Below are positions 23,015-34,086 of a stretch of 64,000 bases of DNA, piece by piece. The position numbers and the translations under genes are program-made. The notes beneath the pieces are model-generated. The model saw only the letters and a program-made list of their open reading frames with translations. It had not been told where the DNA came from and did no database searches. Numbering within the stretch: the first letter of the stretch is position 1; each line of letters begins with the position of its first letter. Origin of the DNA: Thinopyrum elongatum (taxonomy: Eukaryota > Streptophyta > Magnoliopsida > Poales > Poaceae); NCBI GenBank assembly GCA_011799875.1, contig CM022303.1, forward strand, positions 218,704,255 to 218,768,254, in the 5' to 3' direction.

Positions 23015-24244
23015 ATGATGATGAGGTGGTTAAGGGGTTCTTCGAGCCGCAACTCCGAGGGAAATGAAAATGAGGAGAAGAAGAAGCCCAAGTACAACCT
23101 TCCTCGTGCCGCGGAGGTTCGGCCATGTGAATGGCCAAGTGATACATTCTTGAGGGCGGCCGGAATTTATGATGATTTCTATTTTTTGGCGGAGAATGCC
23201 GGCATCACCGCTTTCCTCCAAGATAAGTGTGACCAACACCTCCTACTCACTAATAAGTGTGACCAACCTTCCTCGTGCCGCGGAGGTTCGGCCATGTGAA
23301 TGGCCAAGTGATACATTCTTGAGGGAGGCCGGAATTTATGATGATTTCTATTTTTTTGGCGGAGAATGCCGGCATCACCGCTTTCCTCCAAGATAAGTGT
23401 GACCAACACCTCCTACTCACTAATACCTTCGTGCAAAATTTTCACTTTCATTCTAGGAAGGATCCTCCCATGGTAGAGTTTCACTTGTATGATGTGCCTT
23501 GCGATGTTTGCAAATTACCATATGAGGGCAGCGTCAGTGAACCGCATCCTAGAGACGTGGAGGACTTCATTGCTGAAACTACTGTAGGGGAAGAGAGAGG
23601 GGTGTCGGAAGCTAGAGTGGCTAGTTTACATTTTTCCTGTTTTGCGCTATTATTCATTATTTGTTGGGAGATGTTTGATTGGTCGGGGGGAGAGTGGAGG
23701 CCTTAGTGCCCCTGACCTTGCTATTTTGCGCCATGCTTTATATTCTGCTAGAACTTTTAGTTTGGGCGCTATAGTTGCTCGACGGTTAAACACAAACCGC
23801 TCAAAGGGCCCTGTTTTCAGAGGTATCTATGCCTCCCGCCTTGCTAAACATTTTGAGATACCCATTAGGCTTGATGAGGAGGAAGAGATGTTGTTACCCA
23901 CTAAATATTTAAACTATGCTAGTATGGTAGCACATGATTTTATTGCTAAGGACGATGACAAGCGGCTCATCTATAACTTAGTATTCAGTCAGGGTACTTG
24001 TCAGATTATTACTTTGCATGCACCTTGTTTGTTCGATATTCATTCAGGCAGGTACATTATTATGCCTGAGGACATTTATGCATACTGGGAGCGGACGCGA
24101 TCCCCAGTCCCTGAACCAGCACTATCACCTGATCTGTACCTAGAGCCTGTTTATCAGTGGGAGCCGCAGGAGCTCGCCAACCAGTGGAACCCTCAGGACC
24201 CTCCGGAGTATCGAGGAGAGGGTTATTTCCAGCCATGGCCCTAG
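23015..24244 (+). pseudogene. ATHILA ORF-1-like protein gene of element C (duplication and frameshift)
   Basis: The protein resembles the plant ATHILA ORF-1 family by recognition: an N-terminal part with WPSDTFLRAAGIYDDFYFL and FHSRKDPPMVEFHLYD, then LSAPDLAILRHALYSAR and VFRGIYASRLAKHFEI. Its job in the element is unknown; such ORFs are often called env-like by position. No signal peptide or membrane segment is visible. The first frame starts at ATG 23015, shortly after a splice-acceptor-like AATTTCAG. A tandem duplication of 169 bases (23098-23266 repeated from 23267) breaks the frame, and an extra T near 23635 shifts it again. The last frame runs to TAG at 24242-24244. Confidence 0.7.
23098..23435 (+). 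repeat. 169-base tandem duplication within the 3' ORF of C
   Basis: CCTTCCTCGTGCCGCGG starts at 23098 and again at 23267. The two units are nearly identical; the second has one extra T and the junction uses the short repeat AAGTGTGACCAA. The near-identity means it is young. Confidence 0.9.
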
Positions 24245-26354
24245 ACCAATTTAGGCCAAAAGCCTAAGCTTGGGGGAGTACGTATTTCTCACTGACTTTA
24301 CATTCATGTTCACACACTCATTTCAGTTGTCGGTGTTCATACTTTTTCGTTGCATTATCCATGTTAGTTTATTTTTCTTGCTTTCATCTTGTGTGTTTGA
24401 AAAACTTTGAGAAAATAAAAAAAAAGTTCTCGCTTCTTTTTAGTTTTTCTTTCTAGTTTAATTTAGTTGTAGTATTAAAAGAAAACCCAAAAAGATTTCT
24501 CGTTGTTCTTTTGCTTGTTGGGAGCTTTCCCGTGTAAATAGTTTTTCTCGTTTTCGTTTTACTTTCTTCAGAAAAACAAAAACTTCAAAAATATTTCAGT
24601 GTGTTTCTTTGAAATTCTTTTCTTTGGGTTGTAAGGAGAAGACCACGATGAAAATATTGAGCGGCTCTCATATGCATTATTGTTGATCTAACAAAGAGGC
24701 CATATTACCTTGTCTTCTCCTTTGAATAAATGTTTGCAGATTCCAACTTAGTCCAATGCACGTGCACTCTTATTTTTATTCACACCGTTCGGTCGTGCAA
24801 GTGAAAGGCAATAATGACAATATATGATGAAATGATTGAGATGGAGAAAAGCTGGTATGAACTCGACCTATTTTGTTTTTGTAAATATGATTAGCTCATC
24901 ATTCCTGATTCAGCCTGTTATGAATGAAACATGTTTGCAATGACAATTAGAGATTATAGTTACTCATGCCATGCTTAATTAGCTAGGAGTGGATAATGAT
25001 TTGTCTTGTGTGCCAACATATATTTTAAAATGGTTATGATGTGGTATGATAGGATGGTATCCTCCTTTGAATGATTTAAGTGGCTTGACTTGGCACATGT
25101 TCATGCATGTAGTTGAAATCAAAATCAACATAGTCTCCACGATATTTATGTTCATGGTGATTTATATCCTACTCATGCTTGCATTCAATGTTGGTTAATC
25201 TCAATGCATGTTTATGACGGTTGTCACTCTCTAGTTGGTCGCTCCTCAATCTTTTGCTAGCCTTCGCTTGTACTAAGCGGGAATACTGCTTGTGCATCCA
25301 CTTCCTTAAACCCAAAGTTGTTCCAAATGAGTCCACCATACCTACCTATATGCGGTATTTACCTACCGTTCCAAGTAAATTTGCATGTGCCAAACTCTAA
25401 ACCTTCAAATAGTAATCTATTTTGTATGCCCGAATCACTCATGTAGCGACTGGGGGCTGTCAGTATCTTCTATGCTAGGTGGGTTATTCTCATGATGAGT
25501 GTTTATTCACTTGTCACTCACGAGAAAGTGGCTGGTAATTGGGATGCCCAGTCCTATGATCAAGAGATCAAAATCAAAATTGCAAATAATTAAACAAAAC
25601 TCCCCCAGGACTGTTGTTGGTATGGATAGCACCGGTGGATTTGGCTAGCCGTGGAGTGTGATTGATTGGTGGAGGGGGAGTAAAAACTTTACCATTCTGT
25701 TTGGGAACCGCCTATAATGTATCTAGCATGGAAGATAGTGAGATCTCCTGGTTGTTATGTTGACAACGAAAGCATACCACTCAAAATTATATTCATCTCT
25801 GTTTTAAAAGCTTGGAGCTCTGGCACCTCTGCAAATCCCTGCTTCCCTCTGTGAAGGGCCTATCTATTTACTTTTATTGTTGAGTCATCATCCTCTCATA
25901 AAAAGCACCAGTTAGAGAGCACCACTGTCATTGATATGCTTTGTTATTAATTGATGTTGAGTATGACTGTGACTGGATCTATTTTGCCATGAATTATAAT
26001 GTCTAGTTAGTCCTTGATCTTCAGGGGTGCTCTGCATTTATGTTTTGCGGTCTCAGAAAGGGCTAGCGAGATACCATTATGTCATATTATATCATGATTA
26101 TTTTGAACAAGTGTTGTCATCCGAGATATCTTATTATTGCTCGCTAGATGATTATGCCATTGATATGAGTAAATGTGAGACCTAAATGTTATTGTGAATA
26201 TGGTTAGTTCATAATCCTTGCTGAAAACCTGAACATCAGTTAGACATATTTACAACAACAAGATCAAATAGAGTTTGTAAAAGTTTTTCTTTGTCACTTT
26301 CAGTTTGTCAACTGAATTGCGTGAGGACAAGCAATGGGTTAAGCTTGGGGGAGT
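24245..26354 (+). other. 3' non-coding region of element C
   Basis: About 2.1 kb without supported ORF. Polypurine-like AAGCTTGGGGGAG at 24266-24278 and the true tract at 26341-26353. Blocks shared with A, B and D: GCTTGTGCATCCA near 25288 and CTGCTTCCCTCTGTGAAGGGCC near 25849. Confidence 0.75.
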
Positions 26355-26725
26355 TGATACGTCTCCATCGTATCTACTTTTCCAAACTCTTTTGCCCTTG
26401 TTTTGGACTCTAATTTGCATGATTTGAATGGAACTAACCCGGACTAACGCTGTTTTCAGCAGAATTGCCATGGTGTTATTTTTGTGCAGAAATAAAAGTT
26501 CTCGGATTGACCTGAAAATTTACGGAGAACATTTTTGGAATATATATAAAATACTGGCGCAAGAATTAAATAGAGGGGGCCCACCCAGAGGCCACAAGCC
26601 TGGGGGGCGCGCCTAGAGGGCTTGTGGGCCCCCTAGACCTCTGCCGACCTCAACTCCAACTCTATATAACCCTATTCGGGGAGAAAAATCAGAGAGAAGG
26701 ATTCATCGCGTTTTACGATACGGAG
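26355..26725 (+). repeat. 3' LTR of element C, piece 1
   Basis: Starts TGATACGTCTCCATCG after the polypurine tract and stops at the insertion of D, whose target duplication CGGAG is 26721-26725. Hairpin arms at 26590-26630. Confidence 0.92.
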
Positions 26726-26972
26726 TGATACGTCTCCAACGTATCTATAATTTATGAAGTATTCATGACATGTTTACCATAATTTTATATAGTTTTGGTA
26801 TGATTTGCATGGAACTAACCCGGACTGACGCTGTTTTCAGCAGAACTACCGTGGTGTTGTTTTTTGTGCAGAAATGAAAGTTCTCCAAATGAGCTGAAAC
26901 TTTTTGATGATTTTTTTGGAACAAAAGAGACCCCCGAAGCTTCGTGGAAGGACCAGAAGGTGAAGGAGTAGG

Positions 26973-27026
26973 GCACAAGACACCGGGGCGCGCCAGGAGG
27001 CCTAGGCGCGCCCCGGTGGGTTGTGC
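26973..27026 (+). other. GC-rich hairpin upstream of LTR TATA box (D)
   Basis: Arms of 22 bases, 20 paired: GCACAAGACACC then GGGGCGCGCC, mirrored by GGCGCGCCCC and GGTGGGTTGTGC. The 3' LTR copy is at 34335-34388. Confidence 0.85.
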
Positions 27027-27071
27027 TCACCTCGAGGCCCATCTTAGCGTGAAACCAATGCCAAAAATTCC

Positions 27072-27080
27072 TATAAGTAG
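27072..27080 (+). promoter_or_regulatory. LTR TATA box of element D
   Basis: TATAAGTAG, 45 bases after the hairpin. The matching 3' LTR sequence is TATAAATAG near 34434. Confidence 0.6.
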
Positions 27081-27690
27081 AGAAACCATCAGGGGTAACC
27101 CTAGATCAGAAGTACCGCCACCGCAAGCCTCTGTAGACACAAAAAACCAATCTAGACCCCATTCTGGCACCCTGCCGGAGGGAGAAATCATCACCGGTGG
27201 CCATCTCCATCATCCTGGCGGCCACCATGATGAGGAGGGAGTAGTCCACCCTCAGGGCTGAGGGTTTGTACCAGTAACTATGTGTTTTAATCTCTCTCTC
27301 TCTCTCGTGTTCTTGAGATGTCACGATCTTGATGTATCGCGGGCTTTGTTAAGACAGTTGGATCATATGGTGTTTTCCCCTCTCTATCTTGTTGTGATGA
27401 ATTGAGTTTTCCCTTTGAGATTTCATTTTATCGGATTGAATACTTTTATGGATTTGAGAGCACTTGATATATGTCTTACATATGAATACCCGTGGTGATA
27501 ATGTGGTATTATATTGATCCACTTGATATATGTTTTGGCACACAACTCGCGGATTCCCGAGGTGACATTGGGGTAATCTATGCATAGGGGTTGATGCATG
27601 TTTTCGTCCTTGTTTCTCCGGTAGAAATCTTGGGGCACTCTTTGAGGTTCTTTGTGTTGGATTGAGTATTATGAATCTGAATTTTCTTTG

Positions 27691-27842
27691 GTGTTATTTT
27701 AGTATGAACTCTTGATAGATCGATCGGAAAGAATAGCTACGTGTTATTTTAGTACGAACTCTTGATAGATCGATCGGAAAGAATAACTTGGTGTTATTTT
27801 AGTACGAACTCTTGGATAGATCGATCGGAAAGAATAGCAACA
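27691..27842 (+). repeat. 50-base tandem repeat, three copies (LTR D)
   Basis: Units start at 27691, 27741 and 27791 with GTGTTATTTTAGTA and contain the palindrome GATCGATC. The same array occurs in the 3' LTR at about 35050-35201. Confidence 0.9.
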
Positions 27843-28343
27843 AACAATTTCTTCTTATATTCTCCGCTAGATAAGAACTTTGGAGTGATTTATCATCGCA
27901 CTTTGAGGGATGGTTATGTGATCCAATTAGATTAGCATTGTTGAGAGATTGCACTAGCGAAAGTACGGACCCTAGGCCTCATTTTCAAGCATTGCAATAC
28001 CGTTTGTGCTCCGTTTTATCACTTGCTACCATGCTGTTTTATTTAGATTATAAAAATATATTTCTACCATCCATATTACACTTTTATCACCATCTCTTCG
28101 CTGAACTAGTGCACCTATACAAATTACCATTGTATTTGGTGTGTTGGGGGCACAAGAGACTTTTTATTATTTGGTTGCAGGGTTGTTTGAGAGAGACCAT
28201 CTTCATCCTATGCCTCCCACGGATTGATAAACCTTAGGTCATCCACTTGAGGGAAATTTGCTACTGTCCTACAAAACTCTGCGCTTGGAGGCCCAACACG
28301 AGTCTACAAGAACAAGTTGTGTAGTAGACATCAAGCTCTTTTC

Positions 28344-28361
28344 TAGCGCCGTTGCCGGGGA
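28344..28361 (+). other. primer-binding site of element D (tRNA-Asp)
   Basis: TAGCGCCGTTGCCGGGGA, matching tRNA-Asp except the second base, 10 bases after the LTR. Confidence 0.8.
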
Positions 28362-28458
28362 GGTGAGTGCTTGAAGGTATATCTTTAGATCTTGCAATTG
28401 AATTTTTTAGTTTCTTGTTTTATCACTAGTTTGGTTTGTAAAAGAAAACTACTAAAAA

Positions 28459-30114
28459 ATGGAATTGAGGTGGTCTCATATTATTCGTCTTTATCATGTC
28501 TTTCTTGAAAATGATGGAAAGGAAAATTGTGCTCAATTGATAGAAGAAGAATTCAATAAAATGTTCGGCATAGAATCTTTGAATGATGAGCATGATTGCA
28601 ATGTTGTTAGTATGAATTCTTTGATTATCCAAAATGCTAATGATGATTGCACAAGTCATGACAAAAATGTTTCTTATAAGCATGTCAATTTTTGTGGAGT
28701 GGAAAGACTTTGTGAAGACGTGCCTTATAGGGAAGATAGATTTTGTAAGAAGCATAAGCATGATAGGACCAACTTTTTGCTCAAAGTGATAGATGAATTT
28801 GCTACAAAATTATGTTCTCTTTGTCCTATTACTTGTGAACTTTGCAATAAGGATGGTCATCTTAATTTCCAATGCAAACTTTTTCATGATCGAATCATAG
28901 CCAAATATTGTAATGATTTGATCCCCCTTAAACTTTATAATGAGCTTTGTCTATTTTTGGGGAGTGAAGAATTAACACATAAAAACAATTGGTTTGAAGT
29001 ATTCATTCTCACGGACGACATTGAAACTAATCTAAAAAATATCTATATGTTTTGCATGGTAAATTGCAATGAGAATGCTTATATTGCCAACTATAGAAAG
29101 ATGGAAAAACCAATAGAATATAAAAGTAATACTAATGAAAGGGTAAAGATTTCCACTTTCCCTCCTATTGTCTCTCATGATGAAATAGGTGACAAGGAGG
29201 AGCTCCCTATTCAACCGATCTCATCAATAAGAAGCTCGAAAAAATAAATCAAACCCACACATGATGTGGTGAAGAAGAAGAAAAGAAGAAAGAATAGAGG
29301 TAAAAAGGTATCTCTCCCAAATAATGTTGCTCCTATTATTGTTGTGCCTCATGAAAATGAATCAAAAATAATTATGGAAGATGATGCACTTGATGATGAT
29401 ATTGCTTCTTTGTCTTATGGCACAATGTCCGAGAGCACTATTGATGATGATTTTGTTATGCCCATTGCTTGTTGTGATGATTATGATTGGCAAGATACTG
29501 ATACTTCTTATAATCTTGGAAATCTTTTTGGCACCAACTTGGGAAATTATGATGATAGCAATTTTTATACCGTTGGTGCTATTCATACTATTAATGATGA
29601 GAGTGATTATGCTTATGATATGCCAAGCCACAAGCTTGGGGATGCTATGTTTGATGAGAATGACATGTTTGAGAATTTATTTGCTGCAATTAATGTTTGT
29701 CCCAAGCTTGGGGATGCTATGCTTAGTGAAGATGATCTTTTTAGTCCCCCAACTTTGAATGATCAAATTTGCTATGATGATTGCATGCCTCCTATCTATG
29801 ATGAGAACAAAGTTGCTACTTATGATGATTATTGTGATGATACTTATGTTATAAAAAGTAGTGATAATTATTGTCATAATTTTGAATATACTTTTACTGA
29901 ACATTACTATTTTAATGTGGAAACAACTTATAGTATTCGAGTTTCATGTGATACTCCCACTATTGTGAATGAGAATAAAATTGCTTATATGGAGAGTAAT
30001 AAATTTTCTATGCTTTTGAATCATGAAAAGAATGCCTTATGTGATGGTTATATTGATGAATCTATTCATGATACTACTGAAAATTATTATGAGAGAGTAA
30101 CTTATGATTCATGA
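28459..30114 (+). pseudogene. Zinc-knuckle protein gene of element D (one in-frame stop)
   Basis: One frame of 551 codons, interrupted only by TAA at 29245-29247; the part after the stop is in the same frame. I do not recognise a named family. Seen: a CCHC zinc knuckle, CELCNKDGHLNFQC (about residues 126-139), as in nucleocapsid proteins; a basic stretch after the stop (VKKKKRRKNRGKK); and a long acidic, Asp- and Tyr-rich C-terminal half. Two DNA copies of the PPT-like motif AAGCTTGGGGATGCTATG lie within the frame (29632, 29704), encoding the repeated LGDAM. ATG 28459 is the first after the leader. A role in binding the element's own RNA is inference from the knuckle and basic region. The long open frame in an element without pol suggests the protein was useful to it. 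Confidence 0.65.
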
Positions 30115-31598
30115 TGCTCTTGATATGTTTCAATTCTTATCTTTTATGCGAGCATCATTGAAATCATCATGCCTAGCTAAAAGGCATTAAAGAAAAGCGC
30201 TTGTTGGGAGACAACCCAACACTTTTACCTAATGTGTGTTCACATGGTTAGGCTACTGTAGTGATCTTGTTTTATAGCTTTTGTTTCAATAAAGTGCCAA
30301 GTAAAGCCTTTGGGATAGTGTGGATGATGGTTGACTTGATTCTGTGCAAAAACAGAAACTTTTACGTCCAGTGCAGAAATTCCTGTCTTTTACTGGAACG
30401 TGGAAAAAATTCTGAATTTTTTACAGTTGATGGGTATACAAATTATATACGTTGTCCTAATTTTTTCAGAATTTCTGAAGTTACGGAATTATGACCTTAA
30501 TTCAGATCTTTATGTACTGTTCTGTTTTTGACAGATTCCATTTTCAATGCATAGTTTGCTTGTTATATAGTTTCTATGGCTTATATTGCTTAATATAAAT
30601 TGTGGAAATTGTAGAGTACAGTAGGCATTGTGTGAGAAAAATTATGAATCTTGTCTTTGACAGTACCAAAGTGAATGATTTGTCTTTATCATACTAACCC
30701 ATCTCACGAAGTTCCGTTAAGTTTTGTGTGATTGAAGTTTTCAAGTTTTGGGTGAGATATCGATATGAGGAGAATAAGGAGTGACAAGACCCTAAGATTG
30801 GGGATGCCCAAGGCACCTCCAAGGTAATATTCAAGGAATATCCAAGAAACTAAGCTTGGGGATGCCCCGGAAGGCATCCCCTCTTTCGTCTTCAACATTA
30901 TCGGTAACCTCACTTGGAGCTATGTTTTCATTCATCACATGATATAAGTTTTGCTTGGAGAGTCATTTTATTTTATTAGGATTTGCTTGCTGTTATTTAT
31001 AATAATGTTTTGCATCTCTTACTTCAATAAAAGTGGCAAGGACAGCCTTCACCATGCTTATTTTGCAAATACATGAGTTGCTGTTTCAAAACAGAAAGTT
31101 TATCGCTGTTGCAATAATTCTCCAGAAAAATCAGAATGTGATAAAATGTTGAAACTTTTTGCACAATAAGCACTGATAAATTTCTACAGTGTGTTAATTT
31201 TTAAGAATTTTTGGAGTTAGGGAAGTATGAAGAATATTGCACTCTTTACAGACTGTACTGTTTAGGCAGATTGCTGTTATGTTTGCATTGTGTGCATATG
31301 TTTGCTTGTTTAATGATTCTATTTGAGGATAGGAGTATTAAATATGCAGAGGCATTTAGTATGCAATGTTAAATTATAATTTTAGTAATTTGCTACAGTA
31401 TATAATGATAAGGTGTTGCATTGATTTATACTAACGTATCTCATGAGTTCTTGTTGAGTTTTGTGTGCATGAAGTTTTTAAGAATTAGGGAAACCGTGTT
31501 ATGAGAAGAATGAAGAAGACACAAGAGCTCAAGCTTGGGGATGCCCAAGGCATCCCATGTTAATATTCCAAGAAGTCTCAAGCATCTAAGCTTGGGGA
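30115..31598 (+). other. non-coding region of element D with degenerate duplicated block
   Basis: No supported ORF. A block of about 700 bases occurs twice in diverged form: TTTCAATAAAGTGCCAAG near 30281 and CTTCAATAAAAGTGGCAAGG near 31021, then ACTAACCCATCTCACGA near 30694 and ACTAACGTATCTCATGAG near 31431, each closing with AAGCTTGGGGATGCCC. The second unit is cut by the solo LTR and ends after 32517. Confidence 0.7.
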
Positions 31599-31603
31599 TG
31601 CCC

Positions 31604-32511
31604 TGTCGGTGCAACAGACCCTAGGTCCATTGCACGGACTGTGCACAGGCCAAAGACAAGATTGCAAGACCAAGATCGGACCAAGCAAGGAGGATCAATT
31701 CCTTTGAAGGATCCAAGAGCAAGTCAAGAAGGCCAAGGCGAGCTAGAGGAATGAGGCATCGCTAAGGGAAGGGCCTCCCTTGCCGGGCAGGCGAGCCTGG
31801 TAGGGTTAGGGTTTTGCCCCGGAAGCAAGCTCTCAGATCGTCCTGGTAAGCCTGCCAGGGCTGGCGGAGGCAAGCCACTCCACCGCTCCACCTCACAAGC
31901 AACGCAAGTCAGTAATCGAAGTGGTGTCAAGCTCCAAAGTGACTAAGTGGCTGCTTTCTGCCACATGGCAGCCACTTCCTACAGCAAACACCTCCATATG
32001 ACACCCGTCCTGAGACGTGTCAAGCAAGCAGGCGCGAAGCTGGCAAAATAGCCCGGCAGGGCTTGCCGGGCGAGCTATGATGTGACACAGAGCGGCGCAT
32101 TTAATGCGCTCTGTCAGCCTGCAGAGTTAGGTATGATAGCACTGTCAGCTATCTAATCAGTACGCAAAGACTGATTTGCCACTGTGGTGACCCCTTAAGC
32201 TATAAAAGGAGGCCCATGGAGACCGTAGAAAGGGTTGAATCCTTGCATATCCATACGCGCGTAGACTCTCTCGCCCCCAGAGCAACCTTGCCGGGCGGGT
32301 GTGCTACGTTTCACCATCATTATCCACCATCAATCCACCAAAGCAGGAGTAGGGTTTTACGCCTCACGGCGACCCGAACCTGGGTAAAGACTGCCCGTGT
32401 GATCTCTGCCGTGCTGCGCGACGCTTCTCCGCTCTTTGTGCAACGTGACCATCCCCCCGCCAAACCAAAAGGGGCTGATGGCCCCATAGGTGGCCGTGGT
32501 TCCCCACGACA
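31604..32511 (+). repeat. solo LTR inserted in element D
   Basis: 908 bases starting TGTCGGTGCAACAG and ending CCCCACGACA, flanked by TGCCC (31599-31603 and 32512-32516). TATA box TATAAAAGG at 32201-32209 supports plus orientation. Only one LTR and no internal region are present, as expected after recombination between two LTRs. Family not recognised. Confidence 0.85.
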
Positions 32512-32516
32512 TGCCC

Positions 32517-34086
32517 CGGTAGGCATCCCACCTTTCTTCATCAACAATTATCGGTTAGCCTCGGTTGAGCCTAAGTTTTTGCTTCTTCACATGATGTGTG
32601 CCATTCTTAGAATTTCATTTTATTTTGTTTTGCTTGCTGTTTTAATAAAATACTTAGATCTGAAACTTATAAATAAGAGAGATTCCTCAAATAGCTACCC
32701 ATTTACTTAACTACTCGCTTGATCTTCACTTATATCTTTTTGGAGTAGTTTGTTATTCACTCTTGTGCTTCACTTATATCCTTTGAGTAAATTGTTGAAT
32801 GAATTGAATATCATGAAGTTTAAATTATATGTTTATATCATGCCTAGTAGTAGCTTTACATTGGGTTTAGAAAGTGAAATCTTTTGAAGTTTGACAATCA
32901 CAATATTGGTCATACAAGCAATTCATGAATGATTACTATAAGGAAGAGAACTTTCACATGCAAATATATTATCTTGGAAATCTTCTATGATTGTGAATAC
33001 CCATTAATTATTTTCAAACTTGAGAAAATTAGTTGAAGTTGGACAAGGAAGACAACGTAATGAGTTATGGTTGTGTATATTTGCATAGAAGTTATATTGT
33101 CATGGATCCTCCAACATGTCGTGTTTGCCTAGGATCTTTTGCAAGCCAAACATTCGTACTAAGTAGAGATACTACTTGTGCATCCAAAAACCCTTAAACC
33201 CAGTTTCTTACCATGAGTGTCCACCATACCTACCTATGGATTGAATAAGATCCAACAAGTAAGTTGTCATCGGTGCATAAAGCAATAAAAATTGCTCCTA
33301 AATATGTTTGATCTTTTATTGTAAGGGAAAATTGAGCGTTGTACGAACTTGTGATGGCAAAGTAATAAAAGCGACGGACTGCATAATAAAGGTTGCTATC
33401 ATAAGGGGCAATATAACATGACGTTCCTTTGCATTAAGAGCTTGGGCATCCAAATAAAAAGCGCATGACAACCTCTTCTTCCCTCTGCGAAGGGCCTATC
33501 TTTTACCTTTCAGTATTTACTTTTATGCAAAGAGTCAATAGTATGAAATCTCATTTCAGCCTCAACTATTCTCTAGTTGGAAAGCATCATGTGGTGGGGA
33601 AAGATCTAGGCACATATGACCAGTCAAATATATTTGATCATGATTTATTATTGTTGACAATTATCTCTATGATAAATGAGTTGGGAGGCGAAATATTAAA
33701 CCCCTATCTTTCTCTGTGTTCGATGGATGCCATTTGTTCTAAGAATATGCTTTGAGTACTAGCAATCATAGAAGACTATATGATGATTGAGTATGTGGAG
33801 CTCTTACTTAGATTTTGTTGAATAAGTTGAATTGCAATTGTTTGGTGACTGAGAACATAGGTTGTTGAGTTTCAAGAGAATTCATTGTTTGAACCTTAAC
33901 ATGTGAATTGGTTGCTACTTTAACATGAGAAGTTTTATGAGAAAGAATTGTTGTTATGATGCTAGGAAAAGTGATTGAAATTATCATTGATCAAACTTGT
34001 GCACTTTGCTAGCATTCACACTTCATAAATTATTTCTTTTATCATTTACCTACTTGAGGACGAGTAGGAATTAAGCTTGGGGATGC
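32517..34086 (+). other. 3' non-coding region of element D
   Basis: Continues the duplicated block, then blocks conserved in A, B and C: ACTACTTGTGCATCCAAAAA (from 33171) and CTTCCCTCTGCGAAGGGCC (about 33479-33497). Ends with AAGCTTGGGGATGC next to the 3' LTR, acting as polypurine tract. No supported ORF. Confidence 0.75.

Larger units (their letters stand above)
26726..28333 (+). repeat. 5' LTR of element D
   Basis: 1608 bases from TGATACGTCTCCAACG to GTAGTAGACATCA. It holds a hairpin at 26973-27026, a TATA box (TATAAGTAG, 27072-27080) and a triple 50-base repeat at 27691-27842. Confidence 0.93.

Noticed and set aside
27281..27310. CT-rich run (TCTCTCTCTC) in LTR D as a regulatory site
   Set aside because: A simple microsatellite of variable length between the two LTRs; no further support.
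32216..32710. 164-codon ORF in and beyond the solo LTR of D
   Set aside because: It crosses the LTR end and target duplication into non-coding sequence of D.
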